Below are positions 11,130 to 22,268 of a stretch of 64,000 nucleotides of DNA, piece after piece. Each line of letters opens with the position of its first letter. The stretch's first letter is position 1. Position numbers and translations under genes: made by a program. The notes below the pieces were generated by a model. The model was not told the origin of the DNA, did not search any database, and saw only the letters and a program-made list of their open reading frames with translations. The stretch lies in the NCBI RefSeq assembly GCF_000003195.3, contig NC_012878.2, positions 38,626,751 through 38,690,750 on the forward strand, in the 5' to 3' direction. This stretch comes from Sorghum bicolor. Its lineage: Eukaryota > Streptophyta > Magnoliopsida > Poales > Poaceae.

Positions 11130-13450
11130 TGTTATAGAAGCGACCAAATTATAAGTGTTCAAGTGTACAAACGATCGACTAGCAATCAAGTTTCCAAACT
11201 TGAGCCCATATAATCCCGGTAGTCAACTGAAATCACGAAGGACTTCAAACTAACTTGCAAAAAACCAAGATCGTAATAGTTCAACATAACACAGCGAATG
11301 TTACATAGTCATTCATTGCCATCGAAGCGGCACCACATCAGAGTTACTTAGTTATTACAACACAAGTTTGCAGTAGCGGAAGCAAAATAGTTTACAACAC
11401 ACATTCCAAAGTTTTTGTTATTGCCAGAGTCTCATGCCATCCATCCAAAAGCAACAGGTACGAAGTTGTTAGAGAACCGCGCCCAACGGTTTAATCTTCA
11501 TCCCCAGCGGGATGGAGACAGGTCTTGCAGAAGCCGTCATAAAAGACATCATCTGCAACAGGTGGGAATAAACCCTGAGTACGAGGATGTACTCAGCAAG
11601 ACTTACCCGTCAAGTAAAAACATAAAAGACACCAAGGATCATGCAAGGCTAAATATAAAGTGTAGCTGGCTTGACTCCACATTTGCCAAAAGCTCAAGTG
11701 ATTACTATACCCTTTGTAAAGGCATCATGTTAATCTTACTTAGCCTAGCACTAGGTTAGCACCTGTACTAAAACACTTCACTTTGATTAATACAAACAAT
11801 AATGACCATATCAAGTTCTTCATATGCTCTTCCTTGCTATCATCATTATCACGAACCATTGTTCTTTAGTGAATGCTACGTTTGCCGCTGCTCTGTCAAG
11901 TTCTCACTATCTGGGAGAGACGGCGATTCGAATCGATTCCTATCCAGCTGGAGCGTTATTCCTAGCACTCACCCAAGCATCCCCCATCGGAGAGCCAGCG
12001 GGTCACCTTTGGTACGACTTAGGATTCATGGCTCCGATCAGCGCTGCACTCCCAGGGCTACCACTCCGCCAGGGAGGTCAAGACTTTTAACTCACCTGCC
12101 TTTGGTCTTACACCAATGGTCCCCTGCACACTGCACTTCCTCCGGTAGTGCGCACTTTATACTTGCCTGTCTTTCGGCCTGAGTCGTACTACTAGGCTTC
12201 GCGGTCGGAATGAGTTATCCGGCCAACTAAGTGTCAGGCATGCGTTCAACATGACAAGAGGAGGTACAACGATCGGTCCTATGCCACAGATGGAGTAACT
12301 ACAACCATGCAAAACTCCGCCCAACTTAAATCATTTTAATCAGGTTCTTTCTACAATAGCACATATAGACAATCGTGATCCGACACAACCCCTATCTCGC
12401 GCAGGTGACAGGATATCACCCGACATCTACCGACTTAAGCATGGCTAAGCTGCTACTCGAACCTAACTCTATGACCAGGCAATGGTAAGATATCTGGACA
12501 AGGAATAAGGATAATGCAGCAAGGATTTCATCACAACTCCTATACGTAATGCATCAATAGATATAACATATTCAAGTAAACTTTCGAAATTAAAGTGGGA
12601 GACTTAAGATGCTCCGGGGCTTGCCTTTCACGAACGATGCAGGCTCGTGATTAGGGCACTCGACCTCCTCTACGGGCTCCTCATGTCTGGCTTGCTGGAC
12701 CTCCGCCTCCGGGTTGATCTCTTGGCCCTCGGGGTTCACCTGGAGTTCGAACGCAGTTGTCGCTTCCGGTGCACCTATTGCATGCATAATGAATAAGAAA
12801 TGTGTGCATGCTAGATGAGGATGAATGCTTAGTAACATAATTAGAACTTCACTGGACACTCATTTACGGAGTAACTTTCATAACAAGTTCACACAAGATG
12901 ATTAACTACTTAGCAAGATTACAAAGTTAAACTATAAACAGCAATGACCAACATAACAGTGCAGCTCAAAGAATAAATCATAACTAGAGCTATACAGATC
13001 CAACAAACATGAGTGAGGACATTCTAGAAAGCTTATGAAATTGTCTACATTTCATCTTTAAACATCACAGCAAGATTCATAAGATAAACAAGTCAATTAA
13101 ACAAAGTTCCAGGTTCTGTCCCAGAAAGACAGAGAACACCTATTTCTGGAACCTAACTTGGAGAAGCCATAACTTTTAAACTACTAGACCAAATGATCCC
13201 AAATTTAAGCTACAGCTAGTTCATAAAATTTACAACAACTTTGATGTAAACAAGTCTCTCAGAAAACCCAGTTATTATCACACAAAGCTCAAATTACTCC
13301 CTTGCTATCCAGGACAGCTATAAACCTTTAATTAATTATTTTATGACAAAGTCAAAACATATTCAGTGCCAATCAAAGGGCTTACCAGCACAAGCACAAC
13401 TTAAGATTCACAGAACATCACATGTTGTCCCCTAATCATTTAATAACATG
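11130..13450 (-). repeat. Element A right LTR (5' LTR), truncated
   Basis: It starts TGTTATAGAAG and matches 79-2412 throughout with scattered substitutions and a short indel. Similarity stops at CATG (13447-13450), where sequence matching B2 from 55647 begins. About 2.06 kb of LTR, including the presumed promoter, is missing. Confidence 0.9.
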
Positions 13451-14311
13451 CTGAGCCAATTGGTTGGCTTCCTCATTATGTAACCGAGGAATATACTCTA
13501 ATCGGAAATCCTTGAACTCCTTCAATAGTTGTAGACATCTTTCATAATATGCTATCAAAACCTCACTTTGTCATTCATAACTCCCAGCCAACTGGTTTAT
13601 AACAAGCATAGAATCACCAAAAATTTTAACAGCATCAGCATGAACCTCCTTTGATAAGTCCAATCCTTTGATTAAAGCTTGGTAATCAGCTTGATTATTT
13701 GTCGACGTGGCAACAATCGGTAAAGAAAACTCATATTTCTTTCTCCGAGGAGAAATTAGCACTATACCGATTCCTGCCCCCCGATCACATGTAGATCCAT
13801 CAAAGAAGAGCGTCCAAGGAACAAATTCCAAAGCATCCACTACACCACAATGTTGAGTTACAAAATCGGCCATAATCTGCCCTTTAACTGCTTTAGCCGA
13901 CTCATAGTATAGATCAAATTCCGACAATGCTAGTATCCATTTGTCGATCCTGCCACTCATAATCGGCATTGACAACATATACCAGACTACATCATCTTTG
14001 CATATAATAGTGCATTCGGCTGATAGCAAATAATGTCTCGATTTAACACAAGAAATGTATAAGCACAAGCATAATTTCTCAATTGCCGAATACCTTGTTT
14101 CAGCATCCACCAACCTCCTACTCAAATAGTAAATTACACGTTCCTTCCCTTCAAACTCTTGAATGAGAGCTGAACCGATGACCGTATCATCGATAGACAA
14201 ATATAATCTGAAGGGCTTTCCATGCTGAGGTGGAACCAGGACTGGAGGATTTGTCAAATAATTCTTGATTTCATCCAAGGCTAATTGTTGCTCTCTTCCC
14301 CACACAAACAC
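13451..14311 (-). pseudogene. B1 RNase H and additional (archaeal-type) RNase H
   Basis: The first part is the RT-linked RNase H with DTVIGSALIQ, ..YYLSRRLVDAETRYSAIEKL and HYLL. The second is the extra RNase H with FFDGSTCDRGAGIG, ATSTNNQADYQAL and IFGDSMLVINQ, which carry its acidic active-site residues. The frame extends to PRLHNEEANQLAQH before running into the deletion junction with element A at 13447-13450. A stop at 14312 separates it from RT; B2 has a glutamine codon there. Confidence 0.85.
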
Positions 14312-15367
14312 CTAATCGGCCTTTAATTTAAGCAAAGGGCTAAAAGCTCGAATCTTACCCAACAAATTAGATATAAACCATCTAATAAAATTAATCTTGC
14401 CGATCAATGATTGAAACTCAGTTTTGTTGGTAGGAGCAATTACTTTGCTGATGGCATCAATGGATCTCTTACTAATTTCAGTTCCCTTTTGATGCACCTT
14501 GAAACCAAGAAACTGCCCTGCCGATACACCAAATGCACATTTATTAGGATTCATCTTTAAGCCATGTTTCCTTGTGCATTCCAATACTTCTCGTAAATCG
14601 GCTAGATGCTTTACGAAATCCCTAGACCTGACCACCACATCATCAATATAGATTTCCACCAGCTTGCCGATGAACTCATAAAAAAAATTCATGGCTCTCT
14701 GATAAGTAGCACCAGCATTCTTTAGGCCAACGGTCATGACTATCCATTCAAATAATCCAATATGACCAGGACATCTAAATGCAGTCTTGGGAATATCTTC
14801 TTCAGCCATGAATATTTGATTGTATCCTGCATTGCCATTAATGAAACTTATAATTCGATGTCCAGCTGCAGCATCAACCAATAAATCAGCAACTGGCATT
14901 GGATAACCATCCATCAGCGTCGCTTTATTAAGATTCCTAAAGTCAATGCAAACACAAAGCTTCCCATTCTTTTTATAGACAGGGACAACATTAGAAATCC
15001 CTTCGGCATACCGACACTGCCGAATAAATTTAGCTTCAATAAGTTTGGTTACTTCGGCCTTAATATGAGGAAGAATATTAGGATTGCATCGGCGTGCTCG
15101 TTGCTGATGCGGCCAAAATCCAGACTTAATAGGCAACCGATGTTCAACAATTGATCGGTCTAAACTAGGCATCTCGGTATAATCCCAAGCAAAGCAATAT
15201 TTATAATCCTTTAACAAATCAGTCAATTGCTGCTTACATTCAGAATTTAACTTAGCACTAGTAAAAGTAGGTCTTGGCCTATCACCACTACCTATGTCTA
15301 CTTCTACTAAATCATCAGCCGATGTAAACCCCTGTCCTAATTTTCCATCATCGGCGAACCTATCCAT
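14312..15367 (-). pseudogene. B1 reverse transcriptase
   Basis: The open frame of 351 codons has the RT blocks FIRQCRYAEGISNVVPV, CIDFRNLNKAT, PKTAFRCPGH, and the catalytic EIYIDDVVV. It ends prematurely at TAG 14312. B2 encodes the same protein over 60078-61238. The ATG at 15367-15365 shares its A with the TAA that ends the protease frame (TAATG), and the same overlap is kept in B2. I therefore take this as the true start. The conserved overlap suggests RT is made by reinitiation rather than by fusion to gag-protease. Confidence 0.85.
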
Positions 15368-15880
15368 TAAAACTCTTCATCAGAACCGACTACTTGGATC
15401 GGTGGAATTTCATAATCGGCAACTTTGAGAAAATATTTCTCCCAAACTTCCCCTGAAATGCATCTGGTCTTCTCATAAGTATCTGACTCTGCCGATGCAA
15501 TGACATATGAAGAATCTCCGGGGACAATTTCAATCTTATCACCTACCCACTGAATAAGGCACTAGTGCATTATAGAAGGAATACAACAATTGGCATGAAT
15601 CCAATCTCTACCAAGTAGCAAATTATATGCACCTTTTCCACTGATAACAAAGAAAGTCGTCGACAAAGTCTTGTTGCCGATGGTCAGTTCAACACATATG
15701 GCTCCCTTAAGTGGAGACACATTCCCCTCAAAATCTTTCAACATCATATCGGTCTTGGTTAAATCTTGATCTCCTTTACCAAGTTTCTGATATACTGTAT
15801 ATGGCATAATGTTAATTGCAGCTCCTCCATCAATGAGTATCTTGGAAATCGGCTGCGTAGCAACTCTGCCTATGACAAAC
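15367..15880 (-). pseudogene. B1 aspartic protease
   Basis: The retropepsin active site appears as ILIDGGAAINIMPY and the distal block as NLLLGRDWIH. One stop near 15562 (shortly after CIPSIMH) interrupts the frame, which otherwise runs to VVGSDEEF and the TAA at 15369-15367. B2 carries the same protease at 61238-61765. It would cleave the gag-protease precursor. Confidence 0.8.
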
Positions 15881-18800
15881 AGAGCCTTGAGATGCTGTCT
15901 TTCATCATCAGAAGGCTTCTAAAAAATAGCTGTCATTGGGTCAAGTGCCAACTGAGTTATCTGATCAGGGAATTCTATCTGTTCACCATCACTGAAATGT
16001 GCAAGAAATTCCATCGGCAACATAAATACCATGTTTACATCTGCCGATGGCCCTTTTCCCTTGTGATCTGATTGCTGCCGATTTTCTGACTTAGAAGAAT
16101 TTTGTTCCCTATTTAATTCTTCCTGCCTTTCTCGCTGCATCCTCCTTTTCTGTGTCCTTGTTAATCCTTCGGGACACCACTAGGGAAGCTGTGTTTTCTG
16201 TATCGGTTGGTAGCGAACTTCCCTTGACTCCACCCGATAAGTATTAGCATCCCTGCAAAATATAAACTCATCGAGAACCCATGCATTTGCCATTTCTTCA
16301 CGTTCTTCTTGGTTCCTTGGAAAATAACCACCACATTCACCAAGCCTGTCATGCACGCTAAGCCTGCCCCCCAGCCGATCATGGACTGACACCCTTCCTC
16401 TAATTGGCTCATTATATCGTCGATCGTCATTCTGAAACTATCAGTCTGATCGATCATACCGATTATAACCATTGCAGTCAGGGCAGTCTCTAACAGTTGG
16501 TAATTTGATATTTTTCCCTAACAGTGAATGAAAAATGGGCATTTCTAGTGATCTTTATGCCAATTCCACTCTTGTCGGCGTCTTTCTTCTTCTCGGCGTC
16601 GATCCTCTTGCTGACGGCGATACCGATCTTCACGTTGCTGCCACATTTCCCGATGTCACCTATGGGTAATCACAATACTAGATGAGGAGATCTCCCAGAG
16701 CTGCTACCCTCCTAAATCAAACCTTTGCCCTTGGCATCATTAGTAGTTACCTGATGTTGGGGATCCACCGATGCGTTTCTGTCAGCTGCTTCTGATGTCA
16801 AGACCTTGGTCTTACCTTTGGCATCCAGCATGTTTGCAGGTAAAGGATGTTGATCAATCTTCATCTACTTCTGAGTTTTGGAATTATCAAACTTAATTCT
16901 CCCAGATTCTATAGCCGATTGCAGCTGCTATCTAAACACTTTGCACTCATTTGTCCTGTGTGATGTTGCATTATGCCACTTGCAATACTTGATCCTTTTC
17001 AACTCTTCTACCGATGGAATCACATGATTAGGTGACAATTTAATTTGTCCCTCTTGAAGCAAGAAATCAAATATCCTATTTGCCTTGGTGACATCAAAGG
17101 AAAACTTTTCTGGCTCCTTTTGACCAAAAGGACAAGACATCGGCTTTTTGTTTTTCACCCACTCTGCCAAGCTAATGACTGGTTCTTCATTAGAATCTAA
17201 ACTCATTGCCTCATCAACGAATGACACCTTCTTATTCCAAGCTTTCCTAGGTTCAAAAGCCTTGATATCATGATCGGAAATCCTCTGCACCAAGTGACTC
17301 AGACTTTCAAACTCTTAAGAAGCATATTTATCTTTGATGTGTGGCAATAATCCTTGGAAAGCCAAATCGGCTAGCTGCCGATCATCCAGAACCAGACTAT
17401 AGCATTTGTTCTTAACATCCCGCAACCTTTGCACAAAGCTTTCAACCGATTCATCGTTGCACTGCCTCAGCCTTACTAAATCGGTAATCTTCTTTTCATG
17501 GACTCCAGAAAAGAAATACTTCTGGAACTGCTTCTCTAGATCGGCCCAAGTAATTACCGAATTTGGAGGTAGTGAAATAAACCAAGTAAATGCCGATCCT
17601 GACAAAGATGATGAAAATAAACGAACTCTTAATTTATCTCTGTTAGCAGCCTCTCCACACTAGATGATGAATCGATTGACATGCTCCATTGCGGACGTAT
17701 CATCTTGCCTAAAAAACTTAGTGAAATCTGGCACCTTGTACCGATTCAGAAGTGGAATCAAATCATATGCAGGAGGACATTGTTTTCGATAATAATAAGT
17801 ATTGACCTTGGGCTTTATCCCAAACTGATCTCTCATTACTTTAGCTATCTTATCAGCCCAATAGGCATCGGCATCCTGCCGATGTGGGGGCTGAGGTTAC
17901 GGCACCTGCTGATAAGCTTCCACATGCCTCTGAGGCGCACGATCTCCAGGGAACATACCGTTGGCCATAGCTTGTTGGCCACCAATCTGTTGAGCAATGT
18001 TCATCGGCTGATTGGCTGGTCCTTGATTCTGAAAACCATCCTGCATCTGTCCTTGCTAGAATCTTGTAGCCTCATGATTCTTTTGTATCATTTGTGGAAC
18101 GACAAACTGTCCTGTCCATGCATTGTTAGCATTCATCAGCACAGGCCCTGCCGATGGCTGATAATTGGGTGTCATCATTGGGTTGACATGCCCTACCTAA
18201 GTCATAAACCTCTAGTGCGTCGGCAGTGGATCCACCAATGCATTAGGCATCTGGAATATTGGCATCTGAAAGTTCCCTGTAACAGGCCTTACAGTAGTAG
18301 TAGTTGAATACTGAGGGTTTTGAGTCATCGGCGAAACCGAAGGTGCCGATGTCATAGGAGCTTTTCCTGCCAAGTCAGCCACCTAAGATGTTCCAGAACT
18401 ATTTGCAAAAAAATCCGGAGGCATACCATATCCCCACCAGTTGCGAGGAACTTGGCAATTCTAGAATACAGATCCTGACATTGCCGATGCCGACAGATCT
18501 ATGTTGAGTTGAACCCGTCCCTCTGATGTTGCTGGATTATTCCTCATCGGTGTAGATTGCCCATTAGTCATCCCTAATGTGCTTGGTGGAGAGGTAGCTT
18601 TCGTACCCACAACGGCCAGAGGAGCCGATGGAGTCGTAACCGATGACAACCCTAGCTGATGATAGGCCGGGCCCATGTATAATGGTGGTGTCTGTCCTTC
18701 TTTGAAAGTTCTATCCACAGCGTTGAAAATAGTATTGGACAACACAGTGGATTGATTAATCAAAACAGGATTAATAGCATTGTCAACCATATCTTGCAAT

Positions 18801-19008
18801 TTACCAGGATTGGCTTCAAACATGATCTACCGAGGCATCGGCATTCTAGCTTCTGGATCACTTCGCCGCTCCAGTTGACGCTGAAGGATTTTAAGCATAA
18901 CTGCTTGTATTCCTCCATAGCCTTTGCCATCACCTACTTCTGCTCATCCCTGAGATCAGCCTCCATTACAGCGATGATGTTGTCTGTGTCGAATTCAGTA
19001 GTAGACAT
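15881..19008 (-). pseudogene. gag: B1 gag with heavily broken C-terminal region
   Basis: The likely start is the ATG at 19008-19006 (MSTTEFDTDN). A long low-complexity proline/methionine/glutamine region follows, then the gag core at about 17605-17315 (FTWFISLPPNSVITWADLEKQFQKYF; DLVRLRQCNDESVESFVQRLRD). After it come a cysteine/histidine motif (CKWHNATSHRTNECKVF) and an arginine-rich segment with a duplicated SVHDRLG motif near 16350. Multiple nonsense codons and frameshifts break it, so exact frames between blocks are uncertain. B2 63418-64000 matches the last part. Confidence 0.7.
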
Positions 19009-19024
19009 ATTAATCTTGATGATG

Positions 19025-19050
19025 AATTTGTCCCACTGGGCGTGCAAAAA
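19025..19050 (-). other. B1 primer-binding-site region
   Basis: On the minus strand TTTTTGCACGCCCAGTGGGA lies a few bases inside the LTR end. It resembles the GCACGCCC.GTGGGAC region that follows the LTR in many grass Tat-lineage elements. I cannot name the priming tRNA. Confidence 0.5.
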
Positions 19051-19052
19051 GA

Positions 19053-19773
19053 TGTGTTGGTGCAAAAGTGAATCTGCAAACTGTCGACGAAAGCTAGTCG
19101 GCAGTCTACCTTGGGGTATGCCCAAGGTAGTAGTTTATCGGTAGACGGTGCGCAAGCTACGAACTTGATGGTAACACAAGACACGGACAAGGTTTTTATC
19201 CAGGTTCGGCCCCCGTATGGGCGTAATACCTACGTCCTGCGTCTGATCGTATTGCTGTGGATTGTGTTGAGTTGAGATTCGATGTGTAGGGGGGTCCCTT
19301 GCCTCTCTTTATATAGTTCGGAGGGCAGGATTACAGATCTAGAAACTAATCCTAGTCGGTTACAATTGCCATAGATAGTACGATATCAATTCCTATTCTA
19401 ACCGACTAGAATCCTGCTTGATCTCTACGTCTTGTTTCCTTGCGCAAAACTCCGAACAGTCGGATCAAGCCTCGAACTCGTCTCGTAATGAGCCAAGTCT
19501 CCTGGCCCAAGTCTAGCCGTAAGGGTATAGGGGTTTATACCCCCACAGCTAGTCCCCGAGCACCATGTATTGTGATGTAACACGCCGTCTTGAGCTTCTT
19601 CGACCAGCAAGGCTTGACATCTTCGGTCAGCATGAAAGTCACCCAAACAATTGCAACGGTATTTTTACCAACTCAAAAGACAGTTGATCAACATTGACAT
19701 CGAAGAAGCAGGTCGTTCAAAGAATGCATGGTGCTCTTAATCAAAAAATATTTCTTTCCTCATGAAGTGTGTC
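19053..19773 (-). repeat. B1 5' LTR (right end cut by element C)
   Basis: On the plus strand it begins TGTGTTGGTGCAAAAGTG. The first 30 bases resemble the first 30 of the B2 LTR at 49568, but beyond that I see no clear similarity between the two. It contains a TATA box on the minus strand and runs without a visible CA end into element C at 19774, so its true right end is not shown. Confidence 0.65.
19307..19316 (-). promoter_or_regulatory. B1 LTR TATA box
   Basis: CTATATAAAG on the minus strand inside the LTR, about 250 bases before the LTR end. That is the usual place for an LTR promoter driving gag on this strand. Confidence 0.6.
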
Positions 19774-20487
19774 TGTTGACGGTCCTTAAGTACTAAAATT
19801 AACAATCAACTAAACAAGGAAAAGGATCCAAATGCAACAAACATCTAGAATTAGGGTTTTATCTGACAGAATTCCATGAGCTTTGGTGTTTATCTATTTC
19901 TACAGGGGCTTATCAGAAAATATGGAGAGAAAACCCACATGTCATGTTTAGAACGAGATAATTACGTGTTGTGCAATTTTCCTCAATCTAGAAGAGTCCA
20001 GAAGCCACGGGGACGAACGAGAAGATGATCGGGCTCGGGGGCAGGGCGCCCGCCCACCCCCCTTGGGCGCCCGCCCAGGGTTAGAGTCCAATCAGGACTC
20101 TCTTTCGGGACTAAGCTCCACCGACCTAAAGGATGAATCTAAACTATACAATCAATGTCGGTTTGATCCAACACCCCAAATTCACTTGAAAGGACTATAT
20201 AACCAAGCCCTCTCCACCCCTGGGGGAGAGAGGATAAGAGAAGAAATCATTATCAGATGTAGCCATCAAAGTTAGAGTTTAGAGCTTCTCTCCCACAGAG
20301 AATTAGAATTAGCTACACCCTAATCCTTCAAGTGTAGAGGATTGATTAGATAGCAATTAGAGAAGTAGAGCACTACACTCTGGATTCGGATCTTCGGTAA
20401 TAAAGATTGATATTATTCATATCTTTCTCTAATTCTTTGTTCTAATTGCATTATGTCTCTAATTATTATGCTCTTAGTTTGCTCTAG
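19774..20487 (+). repeat. Element C first LTR, 3' part missing
   Basis: It starts TGTTGACGGTCC and matches 22269-22982 almost base for base up to GCTCTAG at 20487. It then jumps to internal sequence. The remaining 0.8 kb of the LTR and the 5' internal region have been deleted. GTGTC (19769-19773) before it is the likely target duplication. A TATA box lies at 20195-20202, and a GC-rich palindromic run (GGGCGCCCGCCC, twice) at 20046-20084. Confidence 0.85.
20195..20202 (+). promoter_or_regulatory. Element C first LTR TATA box
   Basis: CTATATAA about 420 bases into the LTR. The same box is at 22690-22697 in the second LTR and, on the other strand, near 62989-62996 in the solo LTR. Confidence 0.6.
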
Positions 20488-20745
20488 ACCTCCGCCTCAA
20501 TTTGATGCAGGACGATACTCCGACGCCTCCTACGCTTTCACGAATGACTACTACCAAGAGGCTGGCGCTTTCTTCACCCGTACCGACAACACTCTCCTTG
20601 ACATCCAAAATACGCAAGCAGAACATGGACGACTCTTGGAAGAGCAGCAAAAATGGAACCAGGACCACGCCACTGCAATATAAGAGCTGAGACAAGATAA
20701 AACAACAATGAACGACAACATCACAACCATGATGCGGTTCTGGAA
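20488..20745 (+). pseudogene. Element C 3' ORF, C-terminal remnant
   Basis: Open frame after the LTR junction encoding an acidic, coiled-coil-like tail (DNTLLDIQNTQAEHGRLLEEQQKW) that stops at 20681. In C-type elements this would be the C-terminus of the same 3' ORF whose N-terminus is at 26861-27546. The LTR deletion has fused it to unrelated codons, so it is a fragment. Confidence 0.5.
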
Positions 20746-22252
20746 CATCGGGTAAGACCGACATCAACATCCAGCTTGGGGGAGTTCCTCCCTAATTTAT
20801 CAAGTAAGTTTTTATTTGCTCTTCTTATTTATTCTTTTCTATTTTAGTATTTTATCTTAAAAGAAAAAATTAGAAAACCCAATAAATATTTTCTTGCTTA
20901 ACAAAATAAAAAGAGTGTGTAGATAAGTGTGCTTTATTTTATCTGCTAAGTATTAATCTCTAGAAATATAAAAGACCAAAAACATATATGATGGAAATGA
21001 TGAATAGTTGCTCTGTTTGCTTACTTTCAAGTACCTAGCTTTTATATTAGAGTTCTTCCTGGAATTATTAAAACTGAAATTACTCTCTATGGGAAGCATA
21101 AAACTAAAGTCTAGGTAAGAGAAAGGCATAATATAAAGTTGAGTTGTTGTTTATCTTGTTCCTACTACACTATGTTCTGGAGATTTATTTTGAAAACTTA
21201 CAAATCACATGATGAGTTCATAGCATTACAAACTACCTACCACAGCCATACTTGTTATAACATATTTTACTTATATTCACATTAAGTTTGATCGAGCTGT
21301 GTAGACCCTTAGGAGCTTTTCATGTGGTTAAATTAAGATATTCACTTGCACACATCTACTACACCATCCACCACCATTCATTAAAATTGCTAAAAATATT
21401 ATCACTCACTGTCCCAAATATTGTTATTCTCTCTCTAAAAAGATTCAATGTAGAAGAGGCATGGGTTATGAAAAAAATGCGAGGAAATAAAAAGGGGCAA
21501 GTGCCCGGAACCTCGGAAAAGAAAAAAAAGAGTGAGACGAGAGGTAAAAAAGGACAAGTGTCCGGAGTAGAATTAGGGGTACAAAGATGCCCACTTGAGC
21601 GGAAAAAATGGACAAGTGTCCGACAGTAGAATTAGGGGTGTCTACTACCCACCTGAAAAAAAAGAAGAGAAAAGAAAAGATAGCCCATGTTCTCCCAAAG
21701 CAAAGATCAAAGAAGAGGAGAGATATCAATATGAGGAGCAATGAGAAGTAAGTTTTATTATCACTTATACATTTTTTTACCATCACTATCATTTACTCCA
21801 CCACACATGCACATCTTGATTTAATTATATGCTGAGTTCCTTTGGATCCATAGCTCGATTAGACAACATATGTATGATCTGTTTTTCACACCTAGGAGCT
21901 CCACTTAAATATTCCATTAGCTATAGGTAAGTGACATTTTTGGTAAGGATCTACAAATACCACATATAGAGAGACTTGAGAGAATCATTGCTGGGAACTC
22001 TGAGTTTTATTTTGAAAACTTATGAAAAACTCCAGAACAAAGGTGAAGTATAGACAGGAGGAATAGTGCTTGACTTAATTATTTTGTCTTTGAATTACTT
22101 AAGACTTAGGTGCAGGTACTAAGCTCCATGACACTTCACTCTAATCTGGAAGAATTTTTATGTGAAAGCATGTGTGCCTGCCAGGAAAGAAAACATCGAA
22201 GCAACTCCTGATTCATCTGAGTTTTGTTGTTTGCTCAGGGACGAGCAAAGGA
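20746..22252 (+). other. Element C 3' non-coding internal region
   Basis: AT-rich DNA without coding potential between the 3' ORF and the polypurine tract. It contains three evenly spaced short hairpins (21495-21621, listed separately) and long A-rich purine runs around 21470-21690. CTTGGGGGAGTT occurs at 20775-20786 and again at the true polypurine tract. Confidence 0.6.
21495..21621 (+). repeat. Three spaced hairpins with compensatory change
   Basis: GGGCAAGTGCCC at 21495-21506 and GGACAAGTGTCC at 21552-21563 and 21610-21621 are about 57 bases apart. Each folds as a 5-base stem with an AG loop. The first differs from the others at both sides of the same base pair, so the stem is kept. The sequence after copies two and three (AGTAGAATTAGGGGT) is also repeated. 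Confidence 0.7.
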
Positions 22253-22268
22253 TAAGCTTGGGGGAGTT
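22253..22268 (+). other. Element C polypurine tract
   Basis: AAGCTTGGGGGAGTT immediately precedes the TGCTGACGG start of the second LTR. This marks the LTR as a 3' LTR for the truncated copy to its left. Confidence 0.75.

Larger units (their letters stand above)
79..13450 (-). mobile_element. Element A: Ty3/gypsy chromovirus, minus strand, right LTR truncated
   Basis: On the minus strand the order is partial 5' LTR, primer-binding site, extra ORF, gag, protease, RT/RNase H, integrase with a chromodomain-like tail, polypurine tract and 3' LTR. The left copy of the LTR is complete with TG...CA ends. The right copy matches it only up to CATG at 13447-13450, where B1 sequence resumes. The expected second TTCAA target duplication is therefore missing. 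LTR divergence in the shared part is roughly 4-5 % by eye. Several nonsense codons and a frameshift in gag-pol make it dead. Confidence 0.9.
13451..19773 (-). mobile_element. Element B1: Tat-like Ty3/gypsy, minus strand, truncated
   Basis: The minus-strand order is LTR, primer-binding site, gag, protease, RT, RNase H and a second RNase H. It aligns with B2 through protease, RT and RNase H. Integrase is missing because the deletion beside element A removed the equivalent of B2 54408-55646. The extra archaeal-type RNase H after the normal one is the hallmark of the Tat lineage. Its LTR is interrupted on the right by element C at 19774. Confidence 0.85.

Noticed and set aside
17681..18307. 208-codon plus-strand ORF within B1
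   Set aside because: It is antisense to the low-complexity part of B1 gag, has no domain, and does not show the intron structure or PMD similarity of the B2 antisense gene.
20041..20085. G-quadruplex or CpG-island signal in the C LTR
   Set aside because: The GGGCGCCCGCCC runs form short palindromes rather than four clean G tracts on one strand, and the island is under 50 bases long.
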